A stretch of 5,193 nt of DNA, from NCBI GenBank assembly GCA_913053815.1, contig CAJXGK010000165.1:1-5193 (forward strand), in the 5' to 3' direction. Origin of the DNA: an uncultured Rhodanobacteraceae bacterium. Its GTDB lineage: Bacteria; Pseudomonadota; Gammaproteobacteria; Xanthomonadales; Rhodanobacteraceae. This document shows, in pieces, positions 1-5,193 of the stretch. The notes below the pieces were generated by a model, which saw only the letters and a list, made by a program, of their open reading frames with translations, made no database searches and had not been told where the DNA came from. Each line of letters starts with the position of its first letter. Position 1 is the stretch's first letter. A program made the position numbers and the translations under genes.

Positions 1-834
<834 letters not shown>

Positions 835-871
835 ATTGTGGGGCCGGACCCAGGCTTCGATTTCCGGACAT

Positions 872-877
872 GGAGGA
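872..877 (+). promoter_or_regulatory. Ribosome binding site of pheT
   Basis: GGAGGA stands three bases before the ATG at 881. It decides the start: the pheT frame is also open upstream to about 770, but that 37-codon extension overlaps the end of pheS and has no family counterpart. Starting at 881 gives the MKFSE-WLR N-terminus typical of PheT and exactly 795 residues. Confidence 0.8.
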
Positions 878-880
878 ATC

Positions 881-3268
881 ATGAAATTCAGCGAAAACTG
901 GCTGCGCTCACTGGTCGATGTAAAAGTGAGTCGGGAGCTGCTGCTCGACGGCCTGACTATGGCGGGTCTCGAAGTGGAAAGTGTTGAAGTGCTGGGTAAC
1001 CATTTGCAGAATGTGCTGGTGGGCGAGATTCTCACCTGCGAACCCCATCCAGATGCCAAGCGCCTGCAGATTTGCCAGGTGAATACTGGGGCCGATGAAC
1101 CGACTACCGTCGTCTGCGGGGCCCCTAACGCCAGGGTTGGTTTGAAAACCCCCCTAGCCTTGCCTGGAGCCGTCTTACCCAATGGGGTACGCATTGAGCG
1201 CGCTGAACTTCGTGGGGTGGCCTCCGATGGCATGCTTTGCTCGGCCTGTGAACTGCAGATCGACGCAGATGCTTCGGGCCTGCTTGAACTGCCCGAAGAA
1301 GTAGTGCCTGGCCAGTCGCTGAGTGAGGCCTTGGGATTGCCGGATGCCAGCATTGAGCTGAAATTGACGCCGAACCGGGCCGATTGTTTCGGCATGCTGG
1401 GGCTTGCCTATGATGTCGCGGCGCTGTTCGATGCGGGCGTGCGTACGCCGCCTTGTGTCGAGGTGCCCATTCAGGGTGATCGCCGGCGGCGGGTCAGCCT
1501 GGAGGCCGGGCAGGCCTGCCCGCGCTATCTGGGGCGAGTCATCGAAGGCGTGGATCCCCAGGCTCCGATTCCCACCTGGATGCAGCAGCGTTTATGGCGT
1601 GCGGGTTTGCGTCCGGTGAATGCGGTGGTGGATGTTGCCAACTACGTCATGCTTGAACTAGGTCAACCCTTGCATGCGTTCGATGATGATCGTTTGCAGG
1701 GCGAAATTCATGTGCGCTTGGCACATCCGGATGAATCGATGCGCTTGCTTGGGGACCTCGACGTAAGCTTGGATCCTGACATGCTGCTGATTACCGATGG
1801 TCATGGGCCGATTGCCCTGGCAGGTATTATGGGTGGAGCGGACAGTGCCGTGCAGGCCTCGACCCGAAGCATTTTTCTGGAAAGCGCTCATTTTGCACCG
1901 GCCACAATCATGGGGGTGGTGCGCCGGCTTGGCTTGCATTCCGATGCAGCGCATCGTTTTGAGCGGGGGGTTGACCCCGAGCTTCCAACCCGGGCGTTAC
2001 AACGGGCCAGCGGTCTGTTGATTGCGATAGCCGGCGGTAAGGCCAGTGCCATCACTGTTGCCGAACGCCTTCAAGATATTCCCACCCGCTTACCGATTCG
2101 CCTCCGCAGTGAGCGGGTAGCACGGATACTCGGTGTGCCTATTGCCGATTCTGTCATCGAGCGGATACTCACCGCCCTGGATATGCACCTGGCCCGTGAG
2201 CCGGGGGCGTGGATCGTGGTGCCTCCTTCTCGGCGTTTTGATATGGAGTGTGAGGAAGACCTGATCGAAGAGATCGCCCGCATCCATGGCTATGATCAGA
2301 TCCCGGTAAGTTTGCCCGTGGCGGGCAGCTGTGTGGTCACCGAATCTGAGACCAGGGTGGGTGATAGCATGTTCCGCAATGCCTTGTGTGCAAGCGATTT
2401 TCTGCAGACCATCCACTACGCATTTATCTCCTCCGCCAGCCTCGAAACATGGGGGTTGCAGGATGCTGCGGTAGCGCTCGCCAATCCCCTGTCGGCAGAA
2501 TTTGCGGTGATGCGCACCTCCTTGTTACCCGGTCTTGCTGCCTCCGTACGGGCCAACCGCAACCGTCAGCAGAGCCGCGTCCGTCTATTTGAACTGGGCC
2601 GGACTTTCCAGCGGGGTTCCGACGGTAAGACGCCCCACGAGATTGAGAGTCTGGCAGGCATGGCGGTGGGGTCGATACAGCCTGAGCATTGGAATAGGCC
2701 GCTCCGTAGTGTGGATTTCTACGATATTAAAGGTGCTGTGGAAACCTTGTTGGCCCTGACCGGAGAGCCTGGGCGTTTCCAGTTTGAACAGGATAATTTG
2801 CCACCGTGGTTGCATCCCGGTCGCGGAGCCCGCCTGCTTGCCGAGGGGTGCTCGATCGGTGCATTGGGGGCCTTACATCCACAATTGCTGAGCAAACTCG
2901 GTATGGATGGAGAGGTCTATGCCTTCGAGCTGTGCCTGGATGCGTTGCGTCGTCGCAGCTTGCCGAAGGCCCGGCCATTGGCCCGTTTCCCGAGTGTCCG
3001 CCGCGATCTTGCTCTGGTGGTGGATGAGGGCGTAGCCTGGACAGAGGTCGAGCAGATCGCCCGGCAGACGGCTGGCGATTTGCTGGTAAATCTCCAGCTT
3101 TTTGACCTGTATCGGGGTCGAGAATTGCCTAATGGACAAAAAAGTTTCGCTATTAGCTTGATTTTACAAGATAGTTCACGCACTCTTACAGATGAAAAGG
3201 TAGATGCATGCATCCACAAGGTGATGGATGCTCTATTGTTGGGTGTGCAAGCGGAGTTCAGGGGGTAG
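881..3268 (+). CDS. pheT: Phenylalanyl-tRNA synthetase beta subunit
   Basis: Beta subunit of PheRS; binds tRNA-Phe and hydrolyses mischarged Tyr-tRNA-Phe. It is complete at 795 residues, the same length as E. coli PheT. Domains in order, by comparison with the family: B1 start ([22 protein letters not shown] at 26-35), EMAP/OB tRNA-binding fold about 39-148 ([18 protein letters not shown] at 79-83; GMLCS), B3/B4 editing domain about 211-385 ([18 protein letters not shown] at 260-268; HRFERGVDP at 358-366), B5 about 400-475 ([22 protein letters not shown]), catalytic-like core about 476-690 ([26 protein letters not shown]), and C-terminal FDX-ACB anticodon-binding domain about 701-795 ([33 protein letters not shown]). 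Editing-site positions His265, Glu334 and Ala356 are kept; Ser354 replaces E. coli Thr354, a conservative change. No frameshift or truncation is seen. The last 130 or so bases are unusually AT-rich in part. The stop is two bases before ihfA, implying coupled expression. Confidence 0.99.
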   Translation: MKFSENWLRSLVDVKVSRELLLDGLTMAGLEVESVEVLGNHLQNVLVGEILTCEPHPDAKRLQICQVNTGADEPTTVVCGAPNARVGLKTPLALPGAVLPNGVRIERAELRGVASDGMLCSACELQIDADASGLLELPEEVVPGQSLSEALGLPDASIELKLTPNRADCFGMLGLAYDVAALFDAGVRTPPCVEVPIQGDRRRRVSLEAGQACPRYLGRVIEGVDPQAPIPTWMQQRLWRAGLRPVNAVVDVANYVMLELGQPLHAFDDDRLQGEIHVRLAHPDESMRLLGDLDVSLDPDMLLITDGHGPIALAGIMGGADSAVQASTRSIFLESAHFAPATIMGVVRRLGLHSDAAHRFERGVDPELPTRALQRASGLLIAIAGGKASAITVAERLQDIPTRLPIRLRSERVARILGVPIADSVIERILTALDMHLAREPGAWIVVPPSRRFDMECEEDLIEEIARIHGYDQIPVSLPVAGSCVVTESETRVGDSMFRNALCASDFLQTIHYAFISSASLETWGLQDAAVALANPLSAEFAVMRTSLLPGLAASVRANRNRQQSRVRLFELGRTFQRGSDGKTPHEIESLAGMAVGSIQPEHWNRPLRSVDFYDIKGAVETLLALTGEPGRFQFEQDNLPPWLHPGRGARLLAEGCSIGALGALHPQLLSKLGMDGEVYAFELCLDALRRRSLPKARPLARFPSVRRDLALVVDEGVAWTEVEQIARQTAGDLLVNLQLFDLYRGRELPNGQKSFAISLILQDSSRTLTDEKVDACIHKVMDALLLGVQAEFRG
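3124..3203. promoter_or_regulatory. AT-rich island inside the pheT 3' end, possible ihfA control region with a one-mismatch IHF-like site
   Basis: By hand count these 80 bases hold 28 G/C (35%), far below the flanking coding sequence, and many codons here end in A or T. The segment lies 70-150 bases before ihfA. At 3151-3163 the reverse strand reads AATCAAGCTAATA, matching the IHF consensus WATCARNNNNTTR at all but one specified position. In E. coli, ihfA has its own promoter in the end of pheT and is autoregulated, which makes the position suggestive. I find no good paired -35/-10, and a one-mismatch IHF match is expected several times by chance in 5 kb, so this is a weak inference. Confidence 0.22.
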
Positions 3269-3270
3269 TC

Positions 3271-3570
3271 ATGGCATTGACCAAGGCCGAGTTGGCAGAA
3301 CGACTTTTCAGCGATGTCGGCTTGAACAAGCGCGAAGCCAAAGAATTTGTGGATGCGTTTTTCGAGACCATCCGGGCAGCTCTTGAAAGTGGCAAAACCG
3401 TCAAATTATCGGGTTTCGGTAATTTTGGGGTGCGCGTAAAGAACCAGCGACCTGGACGCAACCCCAAGACCGGGGAAGAAATCCCGATCTCTGCGCGCCG
3501 GGTGGTGACCTTCCGCCCTGGCCAGAAGCTGAAACTGAGGGTAGAGGCCTATGCTGGACCCAGGCAGTAA
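3271..3570 (+). CDS. ihfA: Integration host factor alpha subunit
   Basis: Nucleoid protein of the HU/IHF (DNABII) family; pairs with IhfB and bends DNA sharply at specific sites, acting in transcription, replication and recombination. The product is 99 residues, the same length as E. coli IHF-alpha and nearly identical in its core. Visible parts: N-terminal helices ([13 protein letters not shown], then [22 protein letters not shown]), the strand motif [12 protein letters not shown] (44-55), and the DNA-inserting beta arm [14 protein letters not shown] (60-73) with Pro65, the residue that intercalates into the minor groove. It closes with [14 protein letters not shown] (75-88). The [13 protein letters not shown] arm with GFGNF identifies alpha rather than HU. 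The ATG at 3271 is preceded by an AGGGGG purine run (3260-3265) five bases upstream, overlapping the pheT stop, which points to translational coupling. The 3' end overlaps the next gene by 20 bases. Confidence 0.98.
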   Translation: MALTKAELAERLFSDVGLNKREAKEFVDAFFETIRAALESGKTVKLSGFGNFGVRVKNQRPGRNPKTGEEIPISARRVVTFRPGQKLKLRVEAYAGPRQ

Positions 3571-3904
3571 CCGGGAACTTCCGTCGATTCCGGCGAAACG
3601 CTATTTCACCATTGGTGAAGTCAGTGAACTGTGTGCGGTCAAGCCGCATGTGCTGCGGTATTGGGAACAAGAATTTTCCAGTCTCAATCCGGTAAAGCGC
3701 CGAGGTAATCGACGCTACTACCAGCGCCATGACGTGCTCATGATTCGGCAGATTCGCTCGCTCCTATATGAACAGGGTTTCACCATTACGGGTGCCCGGC
3801 AGCGTTTACAGGGTGAACAGGTCAAGGCCGAACCCCATTTACCCATTGAGGTAGTACGGCAGGTACGGCAGGAATTGGAAGAAATCCTGCACTTGCTGCA
3901 CTAA
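3551..3904 (+). CDS. MerR-family DNA-binding protein, conserved ihfA neighbour
   Basis: Small one-component transcription factor of the MerR superfamily, 117 residues, target unknown. The winged helix-turn-helix is at about 18-86: [20 protein letters not shown] (17-36) is the HTH, RYWEQEF (36-42) is the hallmark after it, [20 protein letters not shown] (49-68) is the wing plus next helix, and [16 protein letters not shown] (71-86) is the following helical pair. A short C-terminal amphipathic helix (about 99-117, [16 protein letters not shown]) probably forms the dimer coiled coil. No effector domain and no cysteine-based metal site is visible; the only cysteine is Cys28, inside the HTH. The ATG at 3551 lies inside ihfA in another frame (20-base overlap), with AGAGG at 3543-3547 and GAGGG at 3537-3541 as candidate binding sites. 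No other ATG is available downstream before the HTH. Recalled Pseudomonas and Xanthomonas genomes carry a similar gene in this place. Confidence 0.93.
   Translation: MLDPGSNRELPSIPAKRYFTIGEVSELCAVKPHVLRYWEQEFSSLNPVKRRGNRRYYQRHDVLMIRQIRSLLYEQGFTITGARQRLQGEQVKAEPHLPIEVVRQVRQELEEILHLLH
3854..3871 (+). repeat. Perfect 9-bp tandem duplication in the merR-like gene
   Basis: GTACGGCAG occurs twice back to back, in frame, encoding Val-Arg-Gln twice (residues 102-107) in the C-terminal helix. It looks like a slippage duplication that keeps the reading frame. It lies outside the DNA-binding domain. Confidence 0.85.
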
Positions 3905-3931
3905 GGCTTCTTTTCTCTTCGCTGAGGCTGT

Positions 3932-3937
3932 TAGAAT
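3932..3937 (+). promoter_or_regulatory. Candidate -10 element for the tRNA-Pro gene
   Basis: TAGAAT matches TATAAT at five of six positions in the 53-base gap between the merR-like gene and the tRNA. Transcription would begin near 3943-3945, leaving a leader of about 14 bases. The -35 position (about 3908-3914) holds only a pyrimidine-rich TTCTTTT with a poor match. Alternatively, the tRNA is cotranscribed with the upstream operon, since no terminator is visible between them. Confidence 0.3.
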
Positions 3938-3942
3938 TACTT

Positions 3943-4044
3943 ATTCTGAAATACCGTCGGGGCGTAGCGCAGCCTGGTAGCGCACCACAATGGGGTTGTG
4001 GGGGTCGCGAGTTCGATTCTCGCCGCCCCGACCAGTTTCAGAAT
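3943..4044. repeat. Perfect 9-bp inverted repeat bracketing the tRNA-Pro gene
   Basis: ATTCTGAAA at 3943-3951 is the exact reverse complement of TTTCAGAAT at 4036-4044. One extra G-U pair is possible inward (3952 with 4035). In the precursor RNA the leader could pair with the trailer, stacking an added 9-10 bp helix beyond the acceptor stem. Five unpaired bases remain on the 5' side (3953-3957), and the 3' arm starts directly after the encoded CCA. Confidence 0.75.
3958..4034 (+). tRNA. tRNA-Pro, anticodon GGG
   Basis: Full cloverleaf of 77 bases with encoded CCA. The acceptor stem CGGGGCG (3958-3964) pairs perfectly with CGCCCCG (4024-4030), followed by discriminator A4031 and CCA 4032-4034. 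The D stem GCGC/GCGC is at 3967-3970 and 3980-3983, with GG in the loop. The anticodon stem CCACA/TGTGG (3985-3989, 3997-4001) holds loop ATGGGGT, so the anticodon is GGG at 3992-3994, reading CCC and CCU. The variable loop is 4002-4006. The T stem GCGAG/CTCGC (4007-4011, 4019-4023) holds loop TTCGATT. C1 opposite G72 and discriminator A73 are the usual proline identity features, and the body closely resembles E. coli proL. It is followed 18 bases later by an intrinsic terminator. Confidence 0.98.
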
Positions 4045-4052
4045 CTACCCCC

Positions 4053-4080
4053 CGGCGCCACCAGGCGCCGTTGTTGTTTT
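4053..4080 (+). terminator. Intrinsic (Rho-independent) terminator after tRNA-Pro
   Basis: CGGCGCC (4053-4059) and GGCGCCG (4064-4070) form a perfect seven-pair, all-GC stem with a four-base ACCA loop. TTGTTGTTTT follows at 4071-4080. The T tract is interrupted by two Gs, so some readthrough is possible. It lies between the tRNA and pip. Confidence 0.85.
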
Positions 4081-4088
4081 CGCCGTCT

Positions 4089-4094
4089 GGAGAG
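4089..4094 (+). promoter_or_regulatory. Ribosome binding site of pip
   Basis: GGAGAG sits five bases before the ATG at 4100. It supports this start over the in-frame extension that runs back through the terminator and the tRNA gene. Confidence 0.7.
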
Positions 4095-4099
4095 ACCGC

Positions 4100-5029
4100 A
4101 TGAGCTCTAGTCAACGCCGTACCCTGTATCCCGAGGTCGAGCCCTATGACCATGGATATTTGCAGGTTTCCGAGCGGCATAGTTTGTACTTTGAGCAGTG
4201 CGGAAATCCACAGGGTAAGCCGGTGGTGTTTTTGCATGGTGGGCCGGGGGGTGGATGCAATGCCCGGTGCCGACAGTTTTTCGACCCATCGGCCTACCGT
4301 ATTGTGTTGTTTGATCAACGCGGTTGTGGTCGGTCTACGCCGCACGCCGAACTGCGAGAGAACACGACTTGGGATCTGGTCGCGGACATCGAGTGTCTGC
4401 GTGAACACCTGGGTATTGATCGCTGGCAGGTATTTGGCGGTTCCTGGGGGTCAACGCTGGCTCTGGCCTATGCCGAGGCCCACCCGCAGTCAGTAACTGA
4501 ACTGGTATTGCGCGGCATCTTCTTACTGCGGCGCGAAGAGCTGGAATGGTTTTATCAGAAGGGCTGTAACACCCTGTTTCCGGATGCTTGGGAGGGCTAT
4601 CTTGATGCCATACCTGAGGCTGAGCATGGTGATTTGATGAGCGCCTATCATCGGCGTCTGACCAGTGCTGACCCTGAATTACGTTTGGCGGCCGCCCGGG
4701 CCTGGTCGACCTGGGAAGCAGCCACCAGTTTTCTGCATCAGAATCCAGCGTATATCGAAGCTAGTGCGGCCGATGACTTCGCCCTGGCCTTTGCCCGTAT
4801 CGAATGCCATTACTTCGTGCATGGCGGTTTTTTTAAACAGGATGGGCAATTGCTGCGGGATATCGAACGCATTCGTTCCATCCCGGCGGTGATTGTACAG
4901 GGACGTTATGACGTGGTTTGCCCATTGCGTTCAGCCTGGGATCTACATAGAGCTTGGCCGGAGGCCGATCTGCAGATTACGGCGGATGCTGGGAATCGGC
5001 TTTCGAGCCGGGCAACATGGAGGCACTGA
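4100..5029 (+). CDS. pip: Proline iminopeptidase, C-terminally frameshifted at the catalytic His codon
   Basis: Alpha/beta-hydrolase peptidase (S33 family, EC 3.4.11.5) that removes N-terminal proline from peptides, normally in the cytoplasm. As read, the product is 309 residues. It matches the bacterial family closely to about residue 298: oxyanion-hole motif HGGPGGG (46-52), FDQRGCGRSTPH (71-82), nucleophile elbow GGSWGS with Ser115 (codon 4442-4444), the cap region rich in aromatic residues (about 141-245), and GRYDVVCP with catalytic Asp271 (codon 4910-4912). The family then has AGHSAFEP, where His completes the triad. Here Gly298 is followed by NRLSSRATWRH and a stop, so the catalytic His and the last 20 or so residues are lost. 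The missing end is readable one frame away, to 5061. The start is ATG 4100 with a good ribosome binding site; the frame extension upstream crosses the tRNA. Probably an inactive enzyme or young pseudogene, unless the sequence is wrong here. No clear promoter lies between the upstream terminator and this gene. Confidence 0.9.
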   Translation: MSSSQRRTLYPEVEPYDHGYLQVSERHSLYFEQCGNPQGKPVVFLHGGPGGGCNARCRQFFDPSAYRIVLFDQRGCGRSTPHAELRENTTWDLVADIECLREHLGIDRWQVFGGSWGSTLALAYAEAHPQSVTELVLRGIFLLRREELEWFYQKGCNTLFPDAWEGYLDAIPEAEHGDLMSAYHRRLTSADPELRLAAARAWSTWEAATSFLHQNPAYIEASAADDFALAFARIECHYFVHGGFFKQDGQLLRDIERIRSIPAVIVQGRYDVVCPLRSAWDLHRAWPEADLQITADAGNRLSSRATWRH

Positions 5030-5061
5030 TTCGCGCTACCGATCATTTCCGTGGGGGCTGA
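4994..5061 (+). pseudogene. Out-of-frame C-terminal remnant of pip
   Basis: From 4996 a different frame reads SAFEPGNMEALIRATDHFRG plus Gly, then TGA at 5059-5061, which is the expected end of proline iminopeptidase. It joins the upstream frame after Gly298 (GGG, 4991-4993), with only two bases, AA (4994-4995), where a CAT or CAC His codon should stand. Joined, the protein would be 320 residues, in the usual family range. The good preservation of this tail argues that the lesion is recent or an error. Confidence 0.88.
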
Positions 5062-5072
5062 TTAGACGTCTT

Positions 5073-5136
5073 CAGGGTCGTCGCCTAACTATGCATGCCA
5101 CCCTGTGCGGGAATGATAAGAAGGGTCGTTGCATGC
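5073..5136. repeat. Short inverted and direct repeats downstream of pip
   Basis: AGGGTCGTCGC (5074-5084) recurs as AGGGTCGTTGC (5122-5132), 10 of 11 identical. Between them lies ACCCT (5100-5104), able to pair with either copy: CAGGGT/ACCCTG upstream (5073-5078 with 5100-5105), or ACCCT/AGGGT downstream (5122-5126). GCATGC at 5093-5098 and 5131-5136 lengthens the downstream hairpin across a small internal loop. No U-tract follows, so it is not a standard intrinsic terminator. The function is unknown and may be none. In the rest of 5062-5193 I see no recognisable gene; the frame from ATG 5091 is open to the window edge but has no familiar motif or ribosome binding site. Confidence 0.35.
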
Positions 5137-5193
5137 TTGTCTATGGCCGTGAGCGCAGAGCCGTAACAGCAGATAAAAATTCCGTCATCCCGG

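Noticed and set aside
846..3565. Ten-base direct repeat GGACCCAGGC at 846-855 and 3556-3565
   Set aside because: Several 10-base matches are expected by chance in 5 kb, and nothing links the two sites.
3958..4034. tRNA-Pro as an integration (att) site for a mobile element
   Set aside because: No integrase gene and no repeated copy of the tRNA 3' end is present in the window.
3941..4408. 155-codon minus-strand frame across the tRNA and the pip start
   Set aside because: It runs through a perfect tRNA cloverleaf and a terminator; its protein has no familiar motif.
5137..5179. Possible promoter (TTGTCT with TAAAAA) near the window end
   Set aside because: The spacing of more than 30 bases is far outside the 16-18 needed.
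5091..5193. Possible start of a new gene at ATG 5091, open to the window edge
   Set aside because: About 34 codons only, no ribosome binding site and no recognisable sequence; it cannot be supported without the downstream DNA.

Overview
This 5.2 kb window is a chromosomal housekeeping block, moderately GC-rich by eye. Its gene order, pheS-pheT-ihfA-merR-like gene-tRNA-Pro, is the classic gammaproteobacterial arrangement downstream of the rplT translation cluster. Compared from memory, the proteins resemble those of Escherichia coli, Pseudomonas and Xanthomonas closely enough to place the window in Gammaproteobacteria or a close sister group. An Acidithiobacillus-like source is possible, but the sequence alone does not settle it.

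Layout, all on the + strand. Positions 1-834 are the C-terminal 277 residues of PheS; about 53 N-terminal residues lie before the window. Positions 881-3268 are complete PheT (795 aa). Only 2 bases separate it from ihfA (3271-3570, 99 aa), and ihfA overlaps a MerR-family regulator gene (3551-3904) by 20 bases. These four genes are spaced like one transcription unit, with no terminator visible inside it. A tRNA-Pro(GGG) gene with encoded CCA follows at 3958-4034. It is bracketed by a perfect 9-bp inverted repeat and followed by a strong intrinsic terminator (4053-4080). A proline iminopeptidase gene (pip) starts at 4100. The last 132 bases hold no gene I recognise, only a few short repeats.

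How the parts relate: PheS and PheT form the alpha2-beta2 phenylalanyl-tRNA synthetase. IhfA is one half of the DNA-bending protein IHF. The MerR-like protein is a conserved neighbour of unknown target. The tRNA decodes proline CCC/CCU codons. Pip would release N-terminal proline from peptides.

The most notable observation is in pip. It is intact through the catalytic Ser and Asp, but has a frameshift exactly at the catalytic His codon. The normal C-terminus remains readable in another frame up to 5061. At least two base changes are needed to explain the lesion, so a single sequencing indel does not account for it. The inverted repeat around the tRNA is the second observation worth testing. 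I see no novel multi-gene system, mobile element or CRISPR array here.
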